A stretch of DNA of 64,000 nt from Nocardioides panaciterrulae (GCF_013409645.1 NZ_JACCBG010000001.1:744001-808000); one strand, 5' to 3'; positions 19,005-27,575 are shown, numbered from the stretch's first letter. The notes: generated from the sequence alone by a model not told the origin. Program-made: numbers and translations.

Positions 19005-19489
19005 TGTGTGAGCACTGCGGCTGCCGCGGTGTCCCGCCGGTCGCGGAGCTGATGGACGAGCACCTCGCCCTCCTCGACGAGGCCCACCGGGTCCGCGCCG
19101 CCCTGGGCCGGGGGGACCGGGCCGCCGCGGTCCGCGAGCTCGGGCGGCTGCGCGCGCACCTCGAGCGCCACGTCCGGCGCGAGGAGCGGGGCATCTTCAG
19201 CGCGCTGCGCGCGGACGGCGAGTTCGTCGCCGAGGTCGACGCGCTCGAGGCCGAGCACCGTGGCTTCGACTCGGCGGCGGCCGCGCTGGACGGCGACGGC
19301 GACGGGGACGGCGACGCGTTCGAGCGTGCGGTGCTCACCCTGCTCGGCGACCTCGACGAGCACGTCGAGCGCGAGAACCTCGGGATCTTCCCGGTCTCGG
19401 TCGTCACGCTCGGGGCCGCCGGATGGGACCGGGTCGCCCGGGCCCACGAGGCGACGCCCACCTTCCTGACCCGCGAACCGTCCCCCTGA
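19004..19489 (+). CDS. Hemerythrin-like protein, fifth gene of the nar operon
   Basis: The protein has 161 residues; ATG overlaps the narI stop (TGATG). The four-helix hemerythrin HHE pattern is visible: MDEHLALLDEAHRV, HLERHVRREERGIFSAL, LEAEHRGFDSAAAAL and LDEHVERENLGIFPV supply His/Glu ligands for a di-iron centre. An N-terminal MCEHCGC motif could add a metal or redox site. A short Gly/Asp run (DGDGDGDGD) sits between helices. Related proteins bind O2 or NO, or act in repair of iron centres. Tight coupling to narGHJI suggests sensing or scavenging O2/NO for nitrate reductase; this is inference. Confidence 0.85.
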   Translation: MCEHCGCRGVPPVAELMDEHLALLDEAHRVRAALGRGDRAAAVRELGRLRAHLERHVRREERGIFSALRADGEFVAEVDALEAEHRGFDSAAAALDGDGDGDGDAFERAVLTLLGDLDEHVERENLGIFPVSVVTLGAAGWDRVARAHEATPTFLTREPSP

Positions 19490-19554
19490 CCGCCGCCTCC
19501 GGGTGCTGGGACTGCCCTTGATCGTCCCCCCGGCGCCTGTGTGAGGCTGGGGGC

Positions 19555-20103
19555 GTGGACGAGCAGACCCGCAGGGCCCGCTTCGAGGAGATCGCTCCGG
19601 CGCTGATCGAGCCGCTGCGACGGTTCCTGGCCCGTCGTACCGACGCCGCGACCGCCGAGGACGTCCTCGCCGAGACGCTGCTGGTGTGCTGGCGGCGGGT
19701 GGCGGAGCTGCCGGAGCGGCCGCTGCCCTGGGCGTACGCCGTCGCCCGCAACTGCCTGGCCAACGCCGAGCGGGGCGCCCGCCGGCAGCAGCGGCTGGCC
19801 GCCCGGATCGCCGTGGTCGACCCGCCCGCCGCGGTCCAGCCCGGCCCCGGGGAGCGGGACGGCGCCGGCCGCGACGCCGAGGTCGTCGAGGCGCTGGGCC
19901 GGCTCCGGGAGCAGGACGCGGAGCTGCTGCGGCTGTGGGCCTGGGAGCAGCTGGGGGCCGCGGAGATCGCCACGGTCCTCGACCTCACCCCGAACGCCGC
20001 CGGCATCCGGCTGCACCGCGCGCGGCAGCGGCTGCGCGAGGAGCTGCGAAAGAGCGACCTGCCTGCCGGACATGACGGGGTACAGGAGGGGAGGGCGCCA
20101 TGA
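19555..20103 (+). CDS. ECF sigma factor
   Basis: The protein has 182 residues with a GTG start. Region 2 is seen as ATAEDVLAETLLVCWRRVAELPERPLPWAYAVARNCLANAERG. Region 4 is seen as LREQDAELLRLWAWEQLGAAEIATVLDLTPNAAGIRLHRARQRLREEL. The core factor would direct RNA polymerase to a small regulon. Its stop overlaps the start of the next, anti-sigma-like, gene (ATGA). It lies 65 bp after the nar operon without a clear terminator in between, so read-through is possible. Confidence 0.9.
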   Translation: MDEQTRRARFEEIAPALIEPLRRFLARRTDAATAEDVLAETLLVCWRRVAELPERPLPWAYAVARNCLANAERGARRQQRLAARIAVVDPPAAVQPGPGERDGAGRDAEVVEALGRLREQDAELLRLWAWEQLGAAEIATVLDLTPNAAGIRLHRARQRLREELRKSDLPAGHDGVQEGRAP

Positions 20104-20867
20104 CCGACGACGACGGCCGGCACGACGACCGGCACGACGACCGGCACGACGACGGCCGGCACGACGACGGGGGTGACGCCGCGCTGCGGGGCCGCCTGCG
20201 GGCCGCCGACCCCGCGCTCTCCCTGCCACCCGCCGACCCGGGCCGCGTGGCCCGACTCCTGGAGGAGACCATGGACACCGACCGCAGCCCCGCGGCCCCC
20301 GCCACCGCCGAGGAGCCGCCGACCCGCGAGACCGGCACCCGCGGCCGCAACCCGCTGACCTGGCTGGTCGCCGCGGCGGCGGTGCTGCTGATCGCGGGCG
20401 CGGCGGTCTTCGGACTCGTCGGCCGAGACCACACGACCACCACCACCACCACTGGGCACCCTCCGGTCGCCGGCGGCCCGGGCGCCGGGACAGGCAGCAC
20501 CGGGACGACCGGGACCGTCACCGAGCTGAACGCGCCCGCCGCCTCGGCGTACCACGCGCGCTGCATGGTGCCGACGGCCGCAGCGCTGGCGCAGCAGACC
20601 CTGGCCTTCGACGGCACGGTCCGCAGCATCACCGACCACGTGGTCACGCTGGTCCCCACCCACTTCTACGCCGGCGACGCCACCGACGTGGTCGAGGTCG
20701 CGGCGCCGCACGGGAGCCTGGATCCGCTGCTGACCGCCATACGGTTCCAGCAGGGCCAGCGCTACCTGGTCTCAGCGAGCAACGGGACCGTCACGATCTG
20801 CGGGTTCAGCGCACCCTGGTCGCGCGGTCTCGCGACCCTCTACACCCGCGCGTTCGAGGGCAAGTGA
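20100..20867 (+). CDS. Anti-sigma-like single-pass membrane protein
   Basis: The protein has 255 residues, starting in the stop of the ECF sigma gene. The N-terminus contains a short tandem repeat of HDDR/HDDG units (DNA 20118-20172). A helix-forming segment with DPALSLPPADPGRVARLLEETMDT resembles other ECF-coupled anti-sigma proteins. A transmembrane helix follows near residues 82-104, then a Thr-rich linker and an extracytoplasmic domain with two cysteines. It probably holds the sigma factor at the membrane. The His/Asp repeat could bind metal; that is speculation. Confidence 0.7.
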   Translation: MTDDDGRHDDRHDDRHDDGRHDDGGDAALRGRLRAADPALSLPPADPGRVARLLEETMDTDRSPAAPATAEEPPTRETGTRGRNPLTWLVAAAAVLLIAGAAVFGLVGRDHTTTTTTTGHPPVAGGPGAGTGSTGTTGTVTELNAPAASAYHARCMVPTAAALAQQTLAFDGTVRSITDHVVTLVPTHFYAGDATDVVEVAAPHGSLDPLLTAIRFQQGQRYLVSASNGTVTICGFSAPWSRGLATLYTRAFEGK

Positions 20868-21418
20868 TGCTCGCCGGGCTGCTGCTGGCCGCCGGCGCCG
20901 GCCGCCGGATGGGACGGCCGAAGGCACTGGTCCGCGACGAGGCGGGTGAGCCCTGGCTGGTCCGGGGTGTCGAGGTGCTCCGCGAGGGGGGCTGCGACGC
21001 GGTCACCGTGGTGCTCGGCGCCGCCGCGGACGAGGCGGCCGCGCTGCTGGAGGGACAGGAGGTGGCGGTCACCGTCGCCGAGGACTGGGCCGAGGGGATG
21101 GGGGCCTCGCTGCGGGCGGGCCTGGCCGCGCTCGGCCCCGAGGTCGACGCGGTCCTGGTGTCGCTGGTCGACCTGACCGACCTCTCCGCCGCGGTGGTCG
21201 CCCGGGTGGTCCGGGGCGACGTCGACGACCGCAGCCTGCGGCGCGCCGGCTACCACGGCGTCCCCGGCCACCCCGTGCTCCTCGGCCGCGGCCACTGGCC
21301 CGGGGTCACCGCCTCGGCGACCGGGGACAAGGGCGCGCGCGACTACCTCGCCGGCGAGTCGGTCACGCTCGTCGAGTGCGGCGACCTCGCGACCGGGGAG
21401 GACCGGGACACCCCCTGA
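20867..21418 (+). CDS. MobA/MocA-like nucleotidyltransferase
   Basis: The protein has 183 residues and starts at an ATG overlapping the previous stop (a GTG three bases earlier is also possible). The nucleotide-binding signature LLLAAGAGRRMGRPKAL is at the N-terminus, with a later GYHGVPGHPVLLGR stretch, as in MocA (CTP:molybdopterin cytidylyltransferase) and related proteins. MocA makes the MCD cofactor needed by xanthine-oxidase-family enzymes such as the CoxL homologue encoded downstream. Although it neighbours the cox genes, it is translationally coupled to the ECF sigma operon and separated from coxD by 181 bp with its own promoter. Confidence 0.8.
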   Translation: MLAGLLLAAGAGRRMGRPKALVRDEAGEPWLVRGVEVLREGGCDAVTVVLGAAADEAAALLEGQEVAVTVAEDWAEGMGASLRAGLAALGPEVDAVLVSLVDLTDLSAAVVARVVRGDVDDRSLRRAGYHGVPGHPVLLGRGHWPGVTASATGDKGARDYLAGESVTLVECGDLATGEDRDTP

Positions 21419-21587
21419 CCGGTCCGGTGGTGGTCGAACGTTCGTCCACCAACCGGGGGTCCTCCGCCCTCGACTCCACCGGCCGGCCCGCGGCCCGCCT
21501 CCTCCAACCGCCGGTCGACCACCTCGGCCGGAGCACCTGCCCGGCCTCGCCATCCGGAAGCCAACCTGATGCCAACACCCGGCGAAG

Positions 21588-21593
21588 TAGCCT
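21588..21593 (+). promoter_or_regulatory. -10 element for leaderless coxD-like transcript
   Basis: TAGCCT is followed by six bases and then the ATG at 21600. There is no ribosome-binding site. The 21419-21587 gap holds no gene. Confidence 0.55.
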
Positions 21594-21599
21594 CGACCC

Positions 21600-22478
21600 A
21601 TGGAGCTGGAGAGCACCCGGGACGTGGCGGCCCGTCTGCAGGAGACGGGCTACCTGTGCGACGAGGCGCTGGCGACCGTCACCTACCTCGCCCTGCGGAT
21701 GCAGCGGCCGCTCCTGCTCGAGGGCGAGCCCGGCACCGGCAAGACCGCGCTGGCCGAGGCCCTCGCCGAGAGCCTGGACCTGCCACTGATCCGGCTGCAG
21801 TGCTACGAGGGGATCGACGCCACCCAGGCGCTCTACGACTGGGACTTCCCCCGGCAGATCCTGCACCTGCGCGCCCTCGAGGCGGCCGGCCGCGGCGACG
21901 TGGAGGTCGAGGAGGCCGAGAAGAGCCTCTACGACGCCCGCTTCCTGCTCGCCCGCCCCGTGCTCCGCGCGCTGCAGGACAGCCCCGCGGTGCTGCTCGT
22001 CGACGAGGTCGACCGTGCCGACGACGAGTTCGAGGCGTTCCTGCTGGAGGTGCTCTCGACCTACCAGGTCACCATCCCCGAGCTCGGCACCGTCAAGGCG
22101 GCCACCCCGCCGCTGGTCGTGCTGACCTCCAACCGCACCCGCGAGCTGCACGACGCGCTCAAGCGCCGCTGCCTCTACCACTGGATCGACCACCCCGGCC
22201 TCGAGCGCGAGGTCGAGATCGTCCGCTCCCGCGCGCCCGAGGTGTCCGAGGCGCTCGGCCGCCAGGTGGTCACCCTGGTCCAGCAGCTGCGCGACCGGCA
22301 CGACCTGCAGAAGCCGCCCGGCGTCGCCGAGACCCTCGACTGGGCGCGGGCGCTGCACCACCTCGGCACCACCGAGCTCGACCTCGCCACCGCCTCGGTG
22401 ACGCTCGGCGCGCTGGTGAAGTACCGCGAGGACGCCGACCGGGTCCGGCAGGCGCTGGACCAGATGCTGAGGGCGTGA
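21600..22478 (+). CDS. coxD: MoxR-type AAA+ ATPase, CoxD-like
   Basis: The protein has 292 residues. Walker A GEPGTGKTALAEAL, Walker B AVLLVDEVDRAD, sensor-1 VLTSNRTRELHDAL and the conserved RRCLYHWIDHP are visible. In carboxydotrophs CoxD partners with the von Willebrand protein CoxE in maturation of the CuSMoO2 active site. Homologues accompany many molybdenum hydroxylases. The stop overlaps the following VWA gene (TGATG), the standard MoxR-VWA pair. Whether it matures the CoxL homologue here is inferred from proximity. Confidence 0.88.
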   Translation: MELESTRDVAARLQETGYLCDEALATVTYLALRMQRPLLLEGEPGTGKTALAEALAESLDLPLIRLQCYEGIDATQALYDWDFPRQILHLRALEAAGRGDVEVEEAEKSLYDARFLLARPVLRALQDSPAVLLVDEVDRADDEFEAFLLEVLSTYQVTIPELGTVKAATPPLVVLTSNRTRELHDALKRRCLYHWIDHPGLEREVEIVRSRAPEVSEALGRQVVTLVQQLRDRHDLQKPPGVAETLDWARALHHLGTTELDLATASVTLGALVKYREDADRVRQALDQMLRA

Positions 22479-23608
22479 TGGCCCCGGCCGACCAGCTGCT
22501 CCGCGGCGCCGACGAGGTGCTGCTCGGGTTCACCCGCGCGCTCCGGGCGGCCGGCGTGGGCGTGACCCAGGACCGCGCCCACGGGTTCCTCTCCGCGGTC
22601 GCGCTGCTCGGCCTCGACGACCAGCGCGCGACCTACCTGGCCGGCCGCGCCACCCTGTGCGCCGGCCCCGACGACCTCGAGCGCTACGACCAGGTCTTCG
22701 AGGCCTGGTTCAACGCCCGCGACGGCCTGCCCCGCAGCCGGCCGGCCCAGCCGGGGGCGCCGACCTTCTCCGAGCTGCCCGCCACCGACGGCGGCGCCGG
22801 CGACGGCGAGGCCTCCGACGAGGTGGTCCGCGCCATGGCCAGCGACACCGAGGTGCTCCGGCACCGTGACGTGGCCGGGATGTCCCCGGCGGAGCGGGCC
22901 CGGCTGGCCGGCATGTTCGCCACGATCCGGCCGCGGCCGCCGCGGCGGCGTACCGCCCGGCACCAGGCCTGGCACCGCGGCGAGGTCGACGCGTCCCGCA
23001 CCCTGCGCGGCAGCCTGCGCCGGATGGGCGAGCCCGGCGACATCGCCTGGCGGCGGCGCGGCACCCGGCCGCGGCGCGTGGTGCTGCTCGTCGACGTCTC
23101 CGGCTCGATGAGCGGGTACGCCGACCCGCTGCTGCGGCTGGCCCACCGGTTCACCCAGGTCGGCCGCGAGACCGGCGGGGTGGTCGAGACGTTCACCGTC
23201 GGCACCCGGCTGACCCACCTGACCCGAGCGCTGCGGCTGCGCGACCCCGAGCGGGCCCTGGTGGCCGCGGGGGAGACCGTTCCGGACTGGTCCGGCGGCA
23301 CCCGGCTCGGGGAGACGCTGCGGTTCTTCCTGGACCGGTGGGGCCAGCGCGGCCTGGCCCGCGGCGCGGTGGTGGTGGTCTTCAGCGACGGCTGGGAGCG
23401 CGGCGACCCGTCGCTGCTGGCCGAGCAGATGGAGCGGCTGCGGCGGATCGCCCACCGGGTGATCTGGGTGAACCCGCACCGTGGCAAGGCCGGCTACGAG
23501 CCGGTGCAGCAGGGCGTGCTCGCGGCGCTGCCCCACTGCGACGAGTTCATCGCCGGCCACTCGCTGGCGACGTACGCCGAGCTGGCGGAGGTGGTCTCCC
23601 GTGCGTGA
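22478..23608 (+). CDS. coxE: VWA-domain protein, CoxE-like
   Basis: The protein has 376 residues. The N-terminal half is helical, with ADQLLRGADEVLLGFTRALRAAGVGVTQ typical of CoxE. The C-terminal von Willebrand factor A domain has MIDAS metal-site residues in VDVSGSMSGY, a Thr/Ser in SGGTRLGETL and Asp in FSDGWERGDP. It forms the chaperone-like pair with the AAA+ ATPase upstream. Its last eight bases overlap the GTG of the XdhC-type gene, so three genes are coupled. Confidence 0.88.
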   Translation: MAPADQLLRGADEVLLGFTRALRAAGVGVTQDRAHGFLSAVALLGLDDQRATYLAGRATLCAGPDDLERYDQVFEAWFNARDGLPRSRPAQPGAPTFSELPATDGGAGDGEASDEVVRAMASDTEVLRHRDVAGMSPAERARLAGMFATIRPRPPRRRTARHQAWHRGEVDASRTLRGSLRRMGEPGDIAWRRRGTRPRRVVLLVDVSGSMSGYADPLLRLAHRFTQVGRETGGVVETFTVGTRLTHLTRALRLRDPERALVAAGETVPDWSGGTRLGETLRFFLDRWGQRGLARGAVVVVFSDGWERGDPSLLAEQMERLRRIAHRVIWVNPHRGKAGYEPVQQGVLAALPHCDEFIAGHSLATYAELAEVVSRA

Positions 23609-24806
23609 TGTCCTTCCCGAGCTGATGACCTGGTGGCGGGCCGGCGAGACCGTCGGCGTCGGCACCGTCGTCGCGACCTTCCGCTCCGCGCCCCGCCCGG
23701 CCGGCGCCTCGATGCTGGTCGGCCCCGACGAGTCGGCCGTCGGCTCGGTCTCCGGCGGGTGCGTCGAGGGCGCGGTCTACGAGCTGGCCCAGTCGGTGGT
23801 GGCGTCCGGCACCCCGGTGCTGGAGCGGTACGGCGTCTCCGACGACGACGCGTTCGCGGTCGGGCTGACCTGCGGGGGCATCCTCGACGTCTACGTCGAG
23901 CGGGTCGACCGCCAGTCGTTCCCGGAGCTCGGCGAGATCGCCGACGACATCGAGGCCGGTCGCCCCGTCGCGCTGGCCACCGTCATCGAGCACCCCGACC
24001 CCTCCCGGCTGGGCCGCCGGATGGTCGTGCGACCCGACACCGACGCGCTCGGATCGCTCGGCTCGGACCGCGCCGACGCCGCGGTCCACGACGACGTGCT
24101 CGGGCTGCTCGCCGCCGGCCACAACGCCACCCTGACCTACGGGCCCGACGGCGAGCGCCGCGGCGAGGGGATGCGGGTGTTCGTGTGGGCGTTCGCGCCC
24201 AAGCCCCGGATGCTGGTCTTCGGTGCGATCGACTTCGCCGCCGCGGTCGCCCGGGTGGGCAGCTTCCTCGGCTACCACGTGACGGTGTGCGACGCCCGGC
24301 CGGTGTTCGCCACGAACAGCCGGTTCCCCGAAGCCGACGAGGTCGTCGTGGACTGGCCGCACCGCTACCTCGCCGCCGAGCGGGACGCCGGCCGGATCGA
24401 CCAGCGCACGGTCCTGGCGGTGCTCACCCACGACCCGAAGTTCGACGTACCCCTGCTCGAGGTCGCCTTGCGACTGCCCGAGGTCGCCTACGTCGGGGCG
24501 ATGGGCTCGCGCCGCACCCACGACGACCGGCTGGCGCGGCTGCGCGAGGCCGGCTTCACCGACGCCGAGCTCGAGCGGCTCTCCTCGCCGATCGGCCTGG
24601 ACCTCGGCGCGCGCACCCCGGAGGAGACCGCGATCAGCATCGCCGCCGAGATCATCGCCGGCCGCTGGGGCGGCTCCGGTGAGCGGCTCGCCACCACCGA
24701 CGGCAGGATCCACCGGGAGCAGACCCGCTCCCCGGGCCCGGACGCGGACACGGACACAGACCCGGACGCGTACCCGGGGCGGTCGCCCGCCGCCGCGTCG
24801 ACCTGA
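23601..24806 (+). CDS. XdhC/CoxI-family molybdenum hydroxylase maturation protein
   Basis: The protein has 401 residues; GTG at 23601 lies inside the end of coxE. The N-terminal XdhC/CoxI domain has GSVSGGCVEGAVYE and LTCGGILDVYVE. A C-terminal Rossmann domain has PRMLVFGAIDFAAAVARVGSFLGYHVTVCD and the conserved YVGAMGSRRTHDDRLARLREAGF. XdhC proteins bind the molybdenum cofactor and help sulfurate or deliver it to xanthine-oxidase-type apoenzymes. The C-terminus ends in a Asp/Thr-rich repeat tail (DADTDTDPDAY) of likely disorder. Confidence 0.9.
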   Translation: MRDVLPELMTWWRAGETVGVGTVVATFRSAPRPAGASMLVGPDESAVGSVSGGCVEGAVYELAQSVVASGTPVLERYGVSDDDAFAVGLTCGGILDVYVERVDRQSFPELGEIADDIEAGRPVALATVIEHPDPSRLGRRMVVRPDTDALGSLGSDRADAAVHDDVLGLLAAGHNATLTYGPDGERRGEGMRVFVWAFAPKPRMLVFGAIDFAAAVARVGSFLGYHVTVCDARPVFATNSRFPEADEVVVDWPHRYLAAERDAGRIDQRTVLAVLTHDPKFDVPLLEVALRLPEVAYVGAMGSRRTHDDRLARLREAGFTDAELERLSSPIGLDLGARTPEETAISIAAEIIAGRWGGSGERLATTDGRIHREQTRSPGPDADTDTDPDAYPGRSPAAAST

Positions 24807-24872
24807 GACTGCGGACGATGGCGAGCCGGCCGGGCCGCCGCTAGGTTGGCCCGACCCGACCGAGGAGGACAC

Positions 24873-25211
24873 ATGCACGGCACATCCCTGACCGAGCTCA
24901 TCGAGGAGCGGCTGGCCGAGGCCCGTGACCACCACAGCGGCCGGAGCGCCTCCACCGTGCACGGCGGGCACGAGCACAGCCTGCGGCAGACCCTGATCGC
25001 GCTCGCCGAGGGTCACGTGCTGGGCGAGCACGAGAGCCCGCGGGAGGCGACCCTGCAGGTGCTGCGGGGCCGGGTGCGGGTCGCCACCGCCGGCGACACG
25101 TGGGAGGGGGAGGCGTCGGACTTCCTGGTGATCCCGCCCGAGCGGCACGACCTGTCCGCGCTCACCGACTGCGCCGTGCTGCTCACGGTCGCCCTCCACC
25201 CCGGGGCCTGA
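24873..25211 (+). CDS. Small cupin-domain protein
   Basis: The protein has 112 residues; GAGGAGG precedes the ATG. A single cupin barrel is indicated by ALAEGHVLGEHESPREATLQVLRGRVRV and DFLVIPPERHDLSALTDCAVLLTVAL. Compared with metal-binding cupins the first motif lacks the HxH pair (HES instead) but keeps Glu and a later His, so metal binding is uncertain. An N-terminal His-rich stretch (HHSGRSASTVHGGHEHS) is notable. It lies between the xdhC gene and the regulator. A role in the molybdenum hydroxylase pathway is guilt by association only. Confidence 0.8.
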   Translation: MHGTSLTELIEERLAEARDHHSGRSASTVHGGHEHSLRQTLIALAEGHVLGEHESPREATLQVLRGRVRVATAGDTWEGEASDFLVIPPERHDLSALTDCAVLLTVALHPGA

Positions 25212-25282
25212 GCCCGCCGCGACCCGGGCCGTTCCCCGGCCGGTGTTACGTTGACGGCACACGTCGAGCCCGGGGGTCCGCC

Positions 25283-26515
25283 ATGCCGCGCAGCGAGCTG
25301 CACGAGCGCAGGGTCGCCGCCGTGCGCGCCTGGACCAGCTTCGTCGAGCGCGGGGACGGTGCCGAGCACGTCGTACGCCCCGAGATCCTGAGCAGCTGGG
25401 CGCGCTCGGAGGCCGCGATCCCTCCGGACGTGACCATGGCCCCGCTGGCCGACGAGACCGAGACCGCCGCGTTCTGGCGCGACTCGCCGCTGCAGACCGC
25501 GGTCCAGCGGGTCGAGGCCGAGCTGCGGCGCACCGCCGAGGACGGCGACCTCGTCGTCGCGGTGACCGACCCCGACACCCGGATCCTGTGGACCTACGGC
25601 GGCCGGGTGATGCGCCGCAAGGCCGAGACCGTGAACTTCGTGCCCGGCGGCCGGTGGGACGACCAGAGCGTCGGCACCAACGCCCTCGACCTGGCCAACC
25701 GGCTCGCCACCCCCGCGATGGTCTTCAGCGCCGAGCACTACGCCTCGATCGTGCACAACTGGGTCTGCTGGGCCGCGCCCGTGCACGACCCGGTGAGCGG
25801 CGCCAAGCTCGGCGTCATCGACCTCTCCACCACCTGGGACCGCACCCACCCGATCGGGCTGGCCACCGCCCGGGTGCTGGCCCGGCTGATCGAGACCGCG
25901 CTCCCGCGCACCGCCCGGGCCGGCGTGGACCCGTCGGAGGAGCAGGACGAGCCCGGGCTGTGGCTGCGCCTGCTCGGCACCGTCGAGGTCCGCTTCGACG
26001 GGCAGCGGCTGCTGCTGAACCGCCGCCAGACCGAGGTGCTGGCGCTGCTCGCGATGCACCCCGAGGGCCTCTCGCTGGAGCACCTGCACGCGCTGGTCTA
26101 CGGCGACCAGGCGGTCACGCTGTCCACGCTCAAGGCCGAGGTGAGCCACCTGCGCGCCGCGCTCGGTGGCCAGCTCGCCTCGCGGCCCTACCGGCTGACG
26201 ATGCCGGTCACCACCGACGTCGACCAGGTGCTCGGCCTGCTGCGCGCCGGCCAGGTCGCCGCCGCGGTCGAGGCGTACGGCGGGGACCTGCTGCCCGGCA
26301 CCAACTCCCCGGCGCTCGTGGAGCTCGCCGAGTACGTCGCGGTCGCGGTCCGCGAGGCGCTGCTGGCCGACCCGCAGCCCGACGCGGTGGTCCGCTACAG
26401 CGAGCGGGCGCCGTACGACTCCGAGGTGCTCGAGGTGTGCCTGGACCAGCTGGCCGGGCGCCCGCACCCCGCCGTACCCCTCCTCAAGGGCCGGCTCGCC
26501 GTCGCCCGCACCTGA
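25283..26515 (+). CDS. GAF-domain regulator with C-terminal winged helix
   Basis: The protein has 410 residues. The N-terminal half resembles the sensor region of AcoR/DhaR activators: VRPEILSSWARSEAA, then a GAF domain (about 65-200) with DDQSVGTNALDLANRLATP, FSAEHYASIVHNWVCWAAPVHDP and KLGVIDLSTTW. Instead of an AAA+ domain and Fis helix it has an OmpR-like winged helix (about 235-310; LLLNRRQTEVLALLAMHPEGLSLEHLHALVYG and LKAEVSHLRAALGG) and a short C-terminal helical region. It probably binds a small ligand and controls the neighbouring cox-like genes. It ends at the repeat cluster before the ZIP gene. Confidence 0.78.
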   Translation: MPRSELHERRVAAVRAWTSFVERGDGAEHVVRPEILSSWARSEAAIPPDVTMAPLADETETAAFWRDSPLQTAVQRVEAELRRTAEDGDLVVAVTDPDTRILWTYGGRVMRRKAETVNFVPGGRWDDQSVGTNALDLANRLATPAMVFSAEHYASIVHNWVCWAAPVHDPVSGAKLGVIDLSTTWDRTHPIGLATARVLARLIETALPRTARAGVDPSEEQDEPGLWLRLLGTVEVRFDGQRLLLNRRQTEVLALLAMHPEGLSLEHLHALVYGDQAVTLSTLKAEVSHLRAALGGQLASRPYRLTMPVTTDVDQVLGLLRAGQVAAAVEAYGGDLLPGTNSPALVELAEYVAVAVREALLADPQPDAVVRYSERAPYDSEVLEVCLDQLAGRPHPAVPLLKGRLAVART

Positions 26516-26530
26516 CGCCCGCGTCCCCCG

Positions 26531-26642
26531 CGAGTCGGCGCAGGTTGACGCCCACACCACCTCGAGTCGGCGCAGGTTGACGCGGAAGCGCGTCAACGAG
26601 CGCCGAGTCGGCGGTTCGGGGGCGTCAACGAGCGCCGACTCG
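26531..26642. repeat. Cluster A of the 21-bp repeat family (two direct, two inverted copies)
   Basis: Copies built of CGAGTCGGCGC followed by AGGTTGACGC lie at 26531-26551 and 26563-26583 (period 32). Inverted copies start at about 26590 (one mismatch) and at 26622-26642. The cluster fills the gap between convergent genes and could fold into a long hairpin that terminates both. The same unit recurs seven times at 44232-44448. Confidence 0.88.
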
Positions 26643-26646
26643 GCGG

Positions 26647-27534
26647 TCAGACGCCGGCCGCGGTGACGATCGCGTCGGTGAGGAAGCCGGCGACCAGGCC
26701 GACCAGGATGCCGTAGGCGAGCAGGTCGCTGCGCCGGGCCCGGGCGGCGACGCCGATCAGCTGGGTGATGACGTAGATCAGCGACCCGGCGGCCAGGGTC
26801 AGGAACGCGACGCTGAGCGGCTCGCTGGTGAAGGTGTGCCCGATCAGGGTGCCGACGAAGGTCGGGCCACCGGCGATCGCGCCGAGGGTGAGCAGGAACG
26901 CCCAGGACGGCGTCCGCGGCACCCCGTCGCCGTCCACGTCCGCGGCCAGGGGGGCGACGATGCCGAACCCCTCGGTGGCGTTGTGCAGCCCGAACCCGAT
27001 CACCAGCATCAGCGCCAGCGCGATCTCGTTGCTGGCCGCGGACTGGCCGATGGCCAGGCCCTCGGCGAAGTTGTGCAGGCCGATGCCGACCGCGATCATC
27101 AGCGAGAGCCGCCGCGCGGCCGACCAGGACGCGAGCCCGCGGGGCGGCTGCACCTCGCCCATGGTCATCGCGCCGGGACCCTGCGGCCGGGCCGGGGCGC
27201 CCGCGGGGCGGGCGGCGACCTGGCGTCCCATCCAGCGCTCGTACCAGACCAGCGCGAGCAGCCCGACCGCCAGCCCGCCGACGAAGATCAGCCCGTAGCC
27301 GGCCGCGGTGCCGAGGCCGCCGTTGCCGTCGTGCACGGAGCCGAGCGCCGCGTCGATCGGCTCCCAGGCCGCGGAGAGCACGTCCCAGACCAGGAACAGC
27401 AGCACGCCGACGGCGGTGGCGTTGAGGAACAGCCGCAGCGAGGCCGCAGGCCGGCGGATCCGCCCGACCGGCAGGCCGAGCACGATGGTCGCGCCGGCGA
27501 TGAGGCCGAGGACGAGCGTCGAGGACAGGCTCAC
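26647..27534 (-). CDS. ZIP-family metal transporter
   Basis: The protein has 295 residues, about eight transmembrane helices and a GTG start. The metal-binding motifs of helices IV and V are visible: [14 protein letters not shown] and [14 protein letters not shown] cytoplasmic loop rich in Ala/Pro/Arg separates the halves. ZIP proteins move zinc, iron or manganese into the cytosol. A TTAGG...CCTAA palindrome lies about 40 bp upstream, suggesting control by a DtxR/MntR/IdeR-type repressor. It interrupts the cox-like region but has no obvious molybdenum role. Confidence 0.88.
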   Translation of the reverse strand: MSLSSTLVLGLIAGATIVLGLPVGRIRRPAASLRLFLNATAVGVLLFLVWDVLSAAWEPIDAALGSVHDGNGGLGTAAGYGLIFVGGLAVGLLALVWYERWMGRQVAARPAGAPARPQGPGAMTMGEVQPPRGLASWSAARRLSLMIAVGIGLHNFAEGLAIGQSAASNEIALALMLVIGFGLHNATEGFGIVAPLAADVDGDGVPRTPSWAFLLTLGAIAGGPTFVGTLIGHTFTSEPLSVAFLTLAAGSLIYVITQLIGVAARARRSDLLAYGILVGLVAGFLTDAIVTAAGV

Positions 27535-27575
27535 GGATACTCCGATCGGGGGTGAGAGCGCCGTACCCCTCGAGA

